Source: an uncultured Caldimonas sp. (GTDB lineage Bacteria; Pseudomonadota; Gammaproteobacteria; Burkholderiales; Burkholderiaceae). Taken from it: a stretch of DNA of 64,000 nucleotides. The position numbers and the translations under genes were made by a program. Under the pieces are notes generated by a model that saw only the letters and a list, made by a program, of their open reading frames with translations, was not told where the DNA came from and made no database searches. Location: positions 8,201-72,200 of the forward strand of contig NZ_CAMLJQ010000020.1 of assembly GCF_946480305.1 (NCBI RefSeq), given 5' to 3'. Of this stretch, positions 35,435 to 43,728 are shown piece by piece; the first letter of the stretch is position 1, and every line of letters starts with the position of its first letter.

Positions 35435-37672
35435 TTGGTCCGCCTGCCTCCTGCCTTGCCTGTCGTTCGCCTGCGGCCCGTGGCCGCTGCCTGTGTCCTG
35501 GCGTTTGCGTCCGGTGCGTGGGCGCAGGCCGCACCCCCGGGCACCGATGAAGAGCAACTGCCCGTGACGGTGGAGGCCCGCGAGCTGAAGGGGCGCCCCG
35601 ACATCGAGACCATCGCCGAGGGCGAGGTGCTGCTGAAGCGCGGGCCCACGAACCTCGAAGCGGACCGCGTGGAATACACGCATGCGGACGGCATCGCCAA
35701 GGCGCGGGGCAACGTGCGGGTCACGCGCGACGGCAACATCTTCACCGGCCCGGCGCTGCAGCTCCAGCTCGACACCTACGAGGGCTTCTTCACGGAGCCG
35801 ACGTACTTCTTCTCGCTGACCCAGGCGGGCGGCAAGGCCGAACGCATCGATTTCCTTGGTCGCCAGCGCCTCGCGGCCATCCGCGCAACCTATTCCAGCT
35901 GCACCCCGGACGAGGAAGGCGACTACGCCTGGCTGCTCACGGCCTCCAAGGTCACGCTGGATTTCGAGAACAACGAAGGCACGGCGGAAGGCGGCGTGCT
36001 GAAGTTCTACGGCGTGCCGATCTTCGGGATGCCGTACCTCACGTTTCCGATCTCCGACCAGCGCAAGTCCGGGTGGCTGCCGCCCTCCTTCGGCCTGGAC
36101 AGCAAGAGCGGCTTCGAGCTGGCGGTGCCGTATTACTGGAACATCGCGCCCAACTACGACCTGACGCTCACGCCGTCGATCATCACCAAGCGGGGCGTGG
36201 CGCTGGGCACCGAGTTCCGGTACCTGCAGCCGAGCTACCAGGGCGAGTTGACCTTCCACGTGCTGCCCGACGACCGCGTGAAAGGCGAGACCCGGCACTC
36301 GACGCGTGTTGAGCACTCCGGTGTACTTCCTGCTGAGGCCAGGTACCGCATCGAAGTCCAGCGCGTGTCGGACAACGAATACTGGAAGGATTTCGAGCGC
36401 AACATCCCCGGGCTGGCCGACCGCCTGTTACCCGGCGATCTTCGGGCCGACAAGTGGCACCATGACTGGCTGCTATACGCACGAATACAGCGTTGGCAGG
36501 TGTTGCAGGATGTTGATTCGCCGATCGAATCACCGTACTCACGCGAACCGCAGTTCGGGGTGCGGCGTGTGCACCGGTTCGAATCGGGGCTCCGGCTCTC
36601 CGTGGAAGCGGAAGTCAACAAGTTTTCGCAGCACGACGTTGGCGTGCTTGAGCGCAAGCCTGATGCGACACGCGCGCACGCGCTCGGTAGCGCCAGTTGG
36701 TCGTTGATCGATACCCCTGGGTGGTTTCTGACGCCGCGCGTCGCCATTAATGCCGCAAGCTATGACATTGACCGTGATGACGGTCCGCGGCGCCGGTCCC
36801 GTGTCATTCCGACCCTTAGCGTCGACAACGGCTGGATCTTCGAACGCCCCTCGAAGTGGTTCGGACGCCGGTACGTGCAGACCTTCGAGCCGAGGCTGTT
36901 GTATGTGAACACACCGTTCAGGGAGCAGGAGGACATTCCCAGTTTTGACTCCGCGCCCAAAGACTTCAACTTCACATCGCTGTTCTCGCCGAACCCGTTC
37001 TCGGGCGTGGATCGGGTGGCTGACGCGCACCAGTTGACGGCAGGGGCTTACATGCGCTTCATCGACGAGGCCCTTGGTACCGAGGCGCTGCGGCTCGGCT
37101 TGGCACAGCGCTACCTGTTCCGGAAGCAGGCGATCACACCGGAGGGGGTGCCATCCGACGAACGGTTCAGCAATGTGCTGCTGCTCGGCTCCACGAGCGT
37201 CATCCCGAACTGGTCGATCGGGGCGTCCTCGCAGTACAACCCTGACATCCGCCGAACCGTCCGGTCCACACTTTCGGCGCGCTATGCGCCGGGCTCGTTC
37301 CGTACCTTCGGGGTGGGCTACAGCTTCACGCGCAATTCCAGCGAACAGATCGACCTGGGCTGGCAATGGCCGGTCTATCAGGGCGACCGCTCCAAGCAGG
37401 GCGCCTGTGCCGGATCGCTCTACAGTGTCGGTCGCCTTAACTATAGCCTGCGGGACAGTCGCCTGACGGACACGCTGCTTGGCCTCGAATACGACGCCGG
37501 CTGCTGGATCGGCCGCTTCGTGGTGGAGCGGCGCTCCACCAGCCTCACGGAAGCCACCACGCGGTTCATGTTCCAACTCGAATTCGTCGGCCTGTCCCGT
37601 CTCGGTTCCAGCCCGCTCAGGGCCTTGAGGGACAATATTCCGGGCTACCAATTGCTGCGCGAAGAGCGTTAG
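35435..37672 (+). CDS. lptD: LPS-assembly protein LptD
   Basis: LptD is the outer-membrane barrel that inserts lipopolysaccharide, working with lipoprotein LptE (encoded at 50788-51276). The 745-residue protein has a signal peptide, an N-terminal OstA/jelly-roll domain (about 40-170) and a long C-terminal barrel. The start is a TTG at 35435, the only plausible one in an open frame. Cysteines are present early (SSCTPDEEG) and late (QGACAGSLY, YDAGCWIG), consistent with LptD disulfides. Third-position G/C falls clearly after about 36300. It is followed by surA after 19 bases. Confidence 0.95.
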   Translation: MVRLPPALPVVRLRPVAAACVLAFASGAWAQAAPPGTDEEQLPVTVEARELKGRPDIETIAEGEVLLKRGPTNLEADRVEYTHADGIAKARGNVRVTRDGNIFTGPALQLQLDTYEGFFTEPTYFFSLTQAGGKAERIDFLGRQRLAAIRATYSSCTPDEEGDYAWLLTASKVTLDFENNEGTAEGGVLKFYGVPIFGMPYLTFPISDQRKSGWLPPSFGLDSKSGFELAVPYYWNIAPNYDLTLTPSIITKRGVALGTEFRYLQPSYQGELTFHVLPDDRVKGETRHSTRVEHSGVLPAEARYRIEVQRVSDNEYWKDFERNIPGLADRLLPGDLRADKWHHDWLLYARIQRWQVLQDVDSPIESPYSREPQFGVRRVHRFESGLRLSVEAEVNKFSQHDVGVLERKPDATRAHALGSASWSLIDTPGWFLTPRVAINAASYDIDRDDGPRRRSRVIPTLSVDNGWIFERPSKWFGRRYVQTFEPRLLYVNTPFREQEDIPSFDSAPKDFNFTSLFSPNPFSGVDRVADAHQLTAGAYMRFIDEALGTEALRLGLAQRYLFRKQAITPEGVPSDERFSNVLLLGSTSVIPNWSIGASSQYNPDIRRTVRSTLSARYAPGSFRTFGVGYSFTRNSSEQIDLGWQWPVYQGDRSKQGACAGSLYSVGRLNYSLRDSRLTDTLLGLEYDAGCWIGRFVVERRSTSLTEATTRFMFQLEFVGLSRLGSSPLRALRDNIPGYQLLREER

Positions 37673-37691
37673 CAACCGTGAGATCGCACCC

Positions 37692-39023
37692 ATGACCCGT
37701 CTTCTTTCCCTCTGGCGCCGTGTTCCGCACGGTGCTGCCGTCGTCCTGTCGCTGGCGCTCGTGCTGCCCTTGCCCCTGCAGGCGCAAGGCAGTTCGGCGC
37801 GAGGCGGCGACTACATCATCGCCGTCGTGAACCAGGAGCTGGTCACCAACAGCGAAGTGCAACAGCGCATCGCACGCATCGAGCAGGAGGCGGCACGCGG
37901 CGGTGGCCGGCTGCCGCCGCGCGACCAACTGCGGCGGCAGGTCATCGACGCGCTGATCGACGACCGCGCGCAGCTCTCGCATGCCAAGCTGATCGGCATG
38001 CGCATCGACGAGGCCGAGATCGACCGCGCGGTGGCGAACGTGGCTGCGCAGAACCAGCTGACACCGGCCCAGTTGCGCGAACGGCTGCGCGAGCAGGGCA
38101 TGGACTTCGCGCGGTTCCGCAACAACGTCCGCGACGAGCTGATGCTCGCGCGTCTGCGCGAGCGCGAGGTGCAGTCGCGCATCAAGGTGACCGACGCGGA
38201 GATCGAGGCCTACCTGCGTGAAATGGCGGGCCAGCGCGGTGGCGCCGCCGAGTACGACATCGCCCAGGTGCTGGTGGCGGTGCCGGAGGGCGCGACGCCC
38301 CAGCAGGAGGCCGAGCGCCGCGCGAAGGCGCAGTCCGTGCTCGAGCAGGCCCGCGCCGGCACGCCGTTCGAGCAACTCGTGCGCGACCACTCCGAAGGCG
38401 CCAACAAGGAGCAGGGTGGCCGCCTGGGCATGCGCCCGGCCGACCGCCTGCCCGACCTCTTCGTCCAGGCCGTCGCCGACCTCAAGGCCGGCGAGGTGGC
38501 TCCTCAGCTGTTGCGTTCCGGCGCGGGATTCCACGTGCTCAAGCTGGTCGACCGCAAGGACCGCCAGGGCCTCGCCATCACGCAGACGCGTGCGCGCCAC
38601 ATCCTGTTGCGCGTTTCGCCGCAGCTGACCCAGCAGGTGGCCTTGCGCCGTCTGGCGGACTACAGGCAGCGCATCGAAAGCGGGCAAGCCAGCTTTGCCC
38701 AGGTCGCCCGCGAGTTCTCCGAGGACGGCAGCGCCGCTCAGGGCGGCGACCTCGGCTGGGCCAACCCCGGGCAGTTCGTGCCCGAGTTCGAGCAGGTGAT
38801 GAACCAGTTGCCGGTGGGGGGCATCTCGGAGCCCTTTTTGTCGCGTTTCGGCGCCCATCTCGTGCAGGTGACCGAACGCCGTGACGCGGAGCTGGATGCG
38901 CGCCAGCAGCGCGAACTGGCGGTCAACGCACTGCGCGAGCGCAAATTCGACCAGGCGTATGACGAATGGGCGCGCGAGATCCGTGCCCAGGCCTACGTCG
39001 AGATGCGCGAACCGCCCCAGTGA
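37692..39023 (+). CDS. surA: Peptidyl-prolyl isomerase/chaperone SurA
   Basis: SurA escorts outer-membrane proteins such as LptD through the periplasm. The 443-residue protein has a signal peptide, the N-terminal chaperone domain ([19 protein letters not shown] to the [12 protein letters not shown] region), and two parvulin domains. The first includes [16 protein letters not shown] and [16 protein letters not shown]. The second has [10 protein letters not shown] and [18 protein letters not shown]. It lies between lptD and rsmA, the standard order. Its stop overlaps the rsmA GTG start (GTGA). Confidence 0.95.
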   Translation: MTRLLSLWRRVPHGAAVVLSLALVLPLPLQAQGSSARGGDYIIAVVNQELVTNSEVQQRIARIEQEAARGGGRLPPRDQLRRQVIDALIDDRAQLSHAKLIGMRIDEAEIDRAVANVAAQNQLTPAQLRERLREQGMDFARFRNNVRDELMLARLREREVQSRIKVTDAEIEAYLREMAGQRGGAAEYDIAQVLVAVPEGATPQQEAERRAKAQSVLEQARAGTPFEQLVRDHSEGANKEQGGRLGMRPADRLPDLFVQAVADLKAGEVAPQLLRSGAGFHVLKLVDRKDRQGLAITQTRARHILLRVSPQLTQQVALRRLADYRQRIESGQASFAQVAREFSEDGSAAQGGDLGWANPGQFVPEFEQVMNQLPVGGISEPFLSRFGAHLVQVTERRDAELDARQQRELAVNALRERKFDQAYDEWAREIRAQAYVEMREPPQ

Positions 39024-39796
39024 AGCATCTCCCGCGCAAACGTTTCGGCCAGCACTTCCTGACGGACACGTCGGTCCTCGATGCCATCGTGCGGGCGATC
39101 GATCCGCGGCCCGGTGAAGTGCTCATCGAGATCGGCCCGGGGCTCGGGGCGCTGACCAACCCGCTGGTCGAGCATTGCGGCCGGCTCACGGTCATCGAAC
39201 TCGACCGGGACCTGGCCGCACGCTTGCGCAAGCGGGCCGAGCTGACGGTCATTGAGTCCGATGTGCTGCAGGTGGACTTCCGTGCGTTGGCGGGCGAGGC
39301 CGGTCGCAAGCTGCGAGTCGTCGGCAACCTGCCGTACAACATTTCGTCGCCGATCGCATTTCACCTGCTCGCGCAGGTCGATGCCATCGAGGACCAGCAT
39401 TTCATGCTGCAAAAGGAAGTGGTCGACCGCATGGCCGCCGAGCCGGGGCACAAGGACTACGGCCGGCTCAGCGTGATGCTGCAGTGGCGGTACGACATCG
39501 AATCGTTGTTCGAAGTGCCGCCGGAGGCCTTCGATCCACCGCCGCGGGTCGATTCGGCGGTGGTGCGCATGGTGCCTTTGCGCGAACCGGTGGTCCTCGA
39601 CGCCCGGCTGCTCGAGGAAATGATGGCGGTGGCGTTCTCGCAGCGCCGCAAGCTGCTGCGGCACACCCTGGGGCGCTGGCTCGAGGCCAAGGGCGCTGGC
39701 GCGGGGTTCGACGTCCAGCGTCGCGCCGAGGAAGTGCCGGTGGCCGAATACCTGGAGCTGGCGCGCCAGGTGGGTGCTGCCGCGACACCGCGCTGA
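39020..39796 (+). CDS. rsmA: 16S rRNA dimethyladenosine transferase RsmA/KsgA
   Basis: RsmA dimethylates A1518 and A1519 of 16S rRNA. The 258-residue protein begins at GTG 39020 ([20 protein letters not shown]). It shows the SAM-binding motif [10 protein letters not shown], the acidic ERD at strand 2 (VIELDRDLA), and the catalytic [10 protein letters not shown]. The C-terminal helical domain is present ([16 protein letters not shown]). The gene is translationally coupled to surA and followed by a perfect terminator stem. Confidence 0.95.
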   Translation: MKHLPRKRFGQHFLTDTSVLDAIVRAIDPRPGEVLIEIGPGLGALTNPLVEHCGRLTVIELDRDLAARLRKRAELTVIESDVLQVDFRALAGEAGRKLRVVGNLPYNISSPIAFHLLAQVDAIEDQHFMLQKEVVDRMAAEPGHKDYGRLSVMLQWRYDIESLFEVPPEAFDPPPRVDSAVVRMVPLREPVVLDARLLEEMMAVAFSQRRKLLRHTLGRWLEAKGAGAGFDVQRRAEEVPVAEYLELARQVGAAATPR

Positions 39797-39803
39797 AAGA
39801 ACA

Positions 39804-39825
39804 AAGGCGACCCGCGGGTCGCCTT
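39804..39825 (+). terminator. Terminator hairpin after rsmA
   Basis: AAGGCGACCCG and CGGGTCGCCTT form a perfect 11-bp palindrome 7 bases after the rsmA stop, followed by GTTGTG. The U tract is poor, but position and strength fit the end of the lptD-surA-rsmA operon. Confidence 0.6.
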
Positions 39826-39850
39826 GTTGTGCTGCCGGGCGGGCGCCGCT

Positions 39851-40057
39851 TCAGGCGGCGGCGAGCCAGCAGGCCGTGTCGAACGCGCTGCTCATCAGCG
39901 GCATGTTCATGCCGAACGAGGGATTCGTGCCGTTCTTCGAGGGCTTGGTCGCTGCGCTCGTCTTGCCGGCGTTGATCTCGCTGTTCTGGGCCACTTCGTT
40001 GGCCCGCTCCCATGACCCGATTTCCTGGGAGCGGGCTACAGAAAAGAATAAAAACAC
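39851..40057 (-). CDS. Short uncharacterised open frame or gene remnant next to barstar
   Basis: The open frame is 68 codons long. From codon 16 (WERANEVAQNSEINAGKTS through ACWLAAA) nearly every codon ends in G or C, as in real genes of this chromosome. The first 15 codons are A/T-rich and overlap the barstar stop and a hairpin. This suggests the 3' end of a former gene whose start has been lost, or a small gene with a later start. No family is recognised. Confidence 0.3.
   Translation of the reverse strand: MFLFFSVARSQEIGSWERANEVAQNSEINAGKTSAATKPSKNGTNPSFGMNMPLMSSAFDTACWLAAA
40002..40036 (-). terminator. Hairpin at the end of the barstar gene
   Basis: GCCCGCTCCCA (40002-40012) pairs with TGGGAGCGGGC (40026-40036), an 11-bp stem with a 13-base loop abutting the barstar stop codon. 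No U tract follows on the minus strand, so termination is uncertain. It could protect the RNA 3' end or mark a junction. Confidence 0.4.
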
Positions 40058-40431
40058 CTGAACGGTATCTTGCGGTCGGCCCAGTAGTCGGCGGCGTCTC
40101 GGAAGACATCGAGCAGTTGCTCGCGCGCTTCGCGGTCGAAGCGCGGGTTGTCGGGGATCTGCTCGAGCACGACGATGAAGCCCGGTTGCGGACCGGCCTT
40201 GTGAACCAGGTCGGTCATGCAGTCGTAGAGGGCGTCGAAGTTCTTGCCGAAATGAGGCGGGAACAGGAACGACTGCGCAATGCTCTCCAGCACCTCCTGC
40301 TTGGTCTGGGCGTTGCCCAGGTTCGCATACAGGAAATGCTGACCGGTGTCTTGCGCGGTCTGCATCAGGTCTTCCACGCGGAACGCGCGGATCGACTGGA
40401 CGATGTTCGGACGGACGGTCTGCAAAAGCAT
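40036..40431 (-). CDS. Barstar family ribonuclease inhibitor
   Basis: This 131-residue protein contains the barstar signature: FGKNFDALYDCMTDL, with acidic residues on the RNase-binding helix, then a C-terminal strand-helix ending FRCFYSFL. Barstar plugs the active site of barnase-type RNases in the cytoplasm, protecting the producing cell. The ATG at 40431 has GAGGGG nine bases upstream; a GTG at 40455 is an alternative. It is directly downstream of the secreted RNase gene, the usual toxin-immunity order. Confidence 0.93.
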   Translation of the reverse strand: MLLQTVRPNIVQSIRAFRVEDLMQTAQDTGQHFLYANLGNAQTKQEVLESIAQSFLFPPHFGKNFDALYDCMTDLVHKAGPQPGFIVVLEQIPDNPRFDREAREQLLDVFRDAADYWADRKIPFRCFYSFL

Positions 40432-40458
40432 GGTCACGATCCCCTCTTTAGTCACGAT

Positions 40459-40884
40459 TCATTCGACGATCCGGCGAAAACTCGCGTAGTGGTCGTCGGT
40501 GTAGTAGCAGTTGTCAGGGGCTCGAGGCACCTTACCGCCGCACACGATCCGCCGGGCGCCGCGGTGTCGCACGCCGGGCGTCTTGACCGTGTACTCGCGG
40601 TAGTAGCCGCGCGGGTGGGCTGGCAGCAACCGCTCGCGGTTGAAGAAGACCGTTCCGTCTTTTTCGTAAGGGAAGGGGCCTCCCTCGCGAATGAGCCGGT
40701 GGGTTTCCTGCGCCTGCCCAGGCAAGCTCGCCAGCGCAACGACTTGCGCACCGGCTGCGGCGTCCGGGGCTTCACCCTTTGCGGGGGCAATGCCCGGTGC
40801 CAGTGCTACCAGGAACGCTGCGGTGGTAGTGACTCCTAACTTTTGGAGTGACTGCCACCGAAGTGACCGAGCAGCGGATGCCAC
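40459..40884 (-). CDS. Secreted guanyl-specific ribonuclease (barnase/RNase Sa family)
   Basis: The 141-residue protein has an N-terminal hydrophobic export segment (about 14-36, ending APAKG) and a microbial RNase domain. Barnase-family active-site elements are all present: RGYYREYTVKTPG (catalytic Glu), RGARRIVCGG (Arg) and YYTDDHYASFRRI (catalytic His132). It should cleave RNA after G by way of 2',3'-cyclic phosphates. The GTG start at 40884 follows an AGGGA. Paired with barstar just downstream, it is probably a secreted nuclease used for nutrient gain or competition. Confidence 0.92.
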   Translation of the reverse strand: MASAARSLRWQSLQKLGVTTTAAFLVALAPGIAPAKGEAPDAAAGAQVVALASLPGQAQETHRLIREGGPFPYEKDGTVFFNRERLLPAHPRGYYREYTVKTPGVRHRGARRIVCGGKVPRAPDNCYYTDDHYASFRRIVE

Positions 40885-41101
40885 GGGTTTTCCCTGAAAA
40901 CTGAAGGCGAGATGGTACCGGTTCGGGGCTTAAACCACAAGGTCGTGCCTCAAATTGCAGCAGTCTCCGACGGGCGTGCGGGGCCTTTTTGTGAGTGGTT
41001 GCTATCGTTTGGTGTCCATGTCTGGGCCGAACGAAACCGGTGTCACCAGGCTGAAAACTGCAGCGCCGAGGCCCCGGCGGGTGGGGGGCCCCGGCCACCG
41101 T

Positions 41102-43396
41102 TCAACGTGCGGCGTTGACGTCGGCCACGGTCAGTGCGGTCATGTTGACGATGCGACGAACGGTCGCTGAAGGCGTCAGGATGTGGACCGGCTTGGCGGC
41201 ACCGAGCAGCACCGGCCCGATGGCGATGCCGCCGCCGGCGGCGGTTTTCAGCAGGTTGTAGCTGATGTTGGCGGCATCGATGTTCGGCAGCACCAGCAGG
41301 TTCGCTTCGCCGGTCAGCGTGCTGTTGGGCATCAGTTCGTGCCGGTGCTTGGCATCGATCGCCACATCGCCGTGCATTTCGCCGTCCACTTCCAGCCACG
41401 GCGCACGCTGGCGCACCAGGTCCAGGGCGTGGCGCATCTTCAATGCGGAGGGCTGGTTGCTCGACCCGAAGTTGGAGTGCGACAGCAGTGCCGCCTTGGG
41501 GTGCAGGCCGAAGCGCATCATCTCTTCGGCCGCCAGCACGGTGATCTCGGCCAGCTGCTCGGCGCTGGGGTCGTAGTTGATGTGGGTGTCGACAAGCATC
41601 ACCTGCCGGGTGGGCAGGATCAGCATGTTCATGCACGCATAGACGTTCACGCCCTCACGCCGGCCGATCACCTGGTCGATGTAGGGCAGGTGCATCGCCG
41701 CGGTGCCCCAGGTTCCGCACAGCATGCCGTCCACTTCGCCCTTGTGCAGCAGCATGGCGCCGATCAGCGTCAGGCGGCGACGCATCTCGATCTTGGCGAG
41801 CTGGGCGGTGACGCCCTTGCGCTCGGTCATCCGGTGGTAGGTCTGCCAGTAGTCGCGGTAGCGGTGGTCGAACTCGGTGTTGACGACGTCGTAGTCGCGG
41901 CCTTCCTGCAGACGCAGGCCGAAGCGTTCGGCGCGTTGCTGGATGATCTCGGGTCGGCCGATGAGCGTCGGCCGCGCCAGGCCTTCATCGACCACCACCT
42001 GCACGGCACGCAGCACGCGTTCTTCCTCGCCTTCGCAGTAGACGACGCGCTTGTGCTCCGCACGCTTGGCCACTGCGAAGATGGGCTTCATCGTCGTACC
42101 GGAGGCATAGACGAAGCTCTGCAGCTTCTCGCGATAGGCGTCCATGTCGGGGATCGGACGCTGCGCGACGCCGGAATCGATGGCTGCCTGCGCGACGGCC
42201 GGCGCGATGCGCATCATCAGCCGCGGGTCGAACGGTTTGGGGATCAGGTATTCAGGACCGAAGCTCAGCGTGGCGCCGGCATAGGCGGCGGCGACCACTT
42301 CGCTCTGCTCCGCCTGCGCCAGCTCGGCGATTGCATGCACCGCGGCCACCTCCATCTCGTCGGTGATCGTGGTGGCGCCGGAATCGAGCGCGCCGCGGAA
42401 GATGTACGGGAAGCACAGGACGTTGTTGACCTGGTTCGGGTAGTCGGTGCGGCCCGTTGCCATGATCGCGTCGTCACGCACGGCCTTCACTTCCTCGGGG
42501 AGGATCTCGGGCGTGGGGTTGGCCAGCGCGAAGATCAACGGCTTGGCTGCCATGCGCTGCACCATCGCCGGCTTCAGCACACCGCCGGCCGACAGGCCGA
42601 GGAAGATGTCCGCGCCTTCGATCACGTCCATCAGGCTGCGCTTGTCGGTCGGCTGCGCGAACTGGGCCTTGTCCGGGTCCATCAGTTCGGTGCGGCCTTC
42701 ATAGACGACGCCGGCGAGGTCGGTCAGCCAGATGTTCTCGCGCGGCAGGCCCAGCTTGACGAGCAGGTTGACGCAGGCGAGCGCCGCGGCGCCGGCGCCC
42801 GACGTGACCAGCTTCACGTTCCTGATGTCCTTGCCGACCACCTTCAGGCCGTTCAAGGCCGCCGCACCCACCACGATGGCGGTGCCGTGCTGGTCGTCGT
42901 GGAAGACGGGGATCTTCATCCGCTCGCGCAGCTTGCGCTCGACGTAGAAGCAGTCCGGCGCCTTGATGTCTTCGAGGTTGATGCCGCCGAAGGTGGGCTC
43001 CAGTGCGGCAATCACCTCGACGAGCTTGTCGACGTCCTTCTCGTTGATCTCGATGTCGAACACGTCGATGCCGGCGAACTTCTTGAACAGCACGCCCTTG
43101 CCTTCCATCACCGGCTTCGCTGCGAGCGGGCCGATGTCGCCCAGGCCCAGCACGGCCGTGCCGTTGGTCACGACGGCGACGAGGTTGCCGCGCGAGGTGT
43201 AGCGGAAGGCGTTGGTCGGGTTGTCGACGATCTCTTCGCATGCTGCCGCCACGCCAGGCGAGTAGGCCAGCGCGAGGTCACGTTGGTTGACCAGCGACTT
43301 GGTCGCCGCGATGGCGACCTTGCCCGGGGTGGGGAACTCGTGATATTCGAGCGCGGCACGGCGCAGCTCGGCACGTTTTTCTTCGGCGGTGGGCAT
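41102..43396 (-). CDS. maeB: NADP-dependent malic enzyme with C-terminal phosphotransacetylase-like domain
   Basis: MaeB decarboxylates malate to pyruvate, making NADPH. The 764-residue protein has the malic enzyme half (about 1-430): [38 protein letters not shown] and the NADP fold [15 protein letters not shown]. The second half resembles phosphate acetyltransferase ([20 protein letters not shown] and later) and probably acts as an acetyl-CoA-responsive regulatory domain. Start is [21 protein letters not shown]; upstream residues in the open frame look non-coding. It is divergent from a C4-dicarboxylate-type two-component pair. Confidence 0.95.
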   Translation of the reverse strand: MPTAEEKRAELRRAALEYHEFPTPGKVAIAATKSLVNQRDLALAYSPGVAAACEEIVDNPTNAFRYTSRGNLVAVVTNGTAVLGLGDIGPLAAKPVMEGKGVLFKKFAGIDVFDIEINEKDVDKLVEVIAALEPTFGGINLEDIKAPDCFYVERKLRERMKIPVFHDDQHGTAIVVGAAALNGLKVVGKDIRNVKLVTSGAGAAALACVNLLVKLGLPRENIWLTDLAGVVYEGRTELMDPDKAQFAQPTDKRSLMDVIEGADIFLGLSAGGVLKPAMVQRMAAKPLIFALANPTPEILPEEVKAVRDDAIMATGRTDYPNQVNNVLCFPYIFRGALDSGATTITDEMEVAAVHAIAELAQAEQSEVVAAAYAGATLSFGPEYLIPKPFDPRLMMRIAPAVAQAAIDSGVAQRPIPDMDAYREKLQSFVYASGTTMKPIFAVAKRAEHKRVVYCEGEEERVLRAVQVVVDEGLARPTLIGRPEIIQQRAERFGLRLQEGRDYDVVNTEFDHRYRDYWQTYHRMTERKGVTAQLAKIEMRRRLTLIGAMLLHKGEVDGMLCGTWGTAAMHLPYIDQVIGRREGVNVYACMNMLILPTRQVMLVDTHINYDPSAEQLAEITVLAAEEMMRFGLHPKAALLSHSNFGSSNQPSALKMRHALDLVRQRAPWLEVDGEMHGDVAIDAKHRHELMPNSTLTGEANLLVLPNIDAANISYNLLKTAAGGGIAIGPVLLGAAKPVHILTPSATVRRIVNMTALTVADVNAAR

Positions 43397-43639
43397 GAGG
43401 ATCCTTCGCGGTGGAAACGGAAACAGCAGCAATGCCGCACCCATCGCGTCGACAGCAGATTGAAAGCTGAAGGCAGCGCCGGGCGCAAAGCGGGGGAACG
43501 ATTGTAGGAGTGCGCCGCCGGCTTGCGACATCGTGTGTACGCCGTCCGCGACATGGCGCCATGTGCGGTGTGCATGGGCCCGGGCGTCGGTCTCCTCGCG
43601 GTGCCGGACAGTGTGTCAAAGCCGGCGCCGGCACGACAT

Positions 43640-43666
43640 GCGCAAAAGTGCGTATGAGCTTTGCGC
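43640..43666. promoter_or_regulatory. Inverted repeat in the maeB-kinase intergenic region, possible operator
   Basis: GCGCAAA (43640-43646) and TTTGCGC (43660-43666) form a 7-bp dyad with 13 bases between. It sits in the 332-base gap between divergent maeB and the sensor kinase. It could bind the FixJ-type regulator or another factor. The rest of the gap (43397-43639) shows no gene. Confidence 0.35.
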
Positions 43667-43688
43667 CTGGGTTGGCAATAGTGGGGAT

Positions 43689-43715
43689 CGCGGTCGCCAC
43701 ATGCCGGCGACCGCG
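43689..43715. promoter_or_regulatory. 10-bp hairpin just upstream of the sensor kinase start
   Basis: CGCGGTCGCC (43689-43698) pairs with GGCGACCGCG (43706-43715) around the loop ACATGCC. It ends 13 bases before the ATG, so in the mRNA it would sit over the ribosome landing zone. It may equally be a DNA dyad bound by a protein. Confidence 0.45.
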
Positions 43716-43728
43716 CCACAATCCCGTG

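Noticed and set aside
40885..41101. Gap between the RNase gene and maeB
   Set aside because: Only short frames and GC-rich palindromic bits (such as CCCCGG runs near 41080) are seen; no gene or clear regulatory site could be supported.
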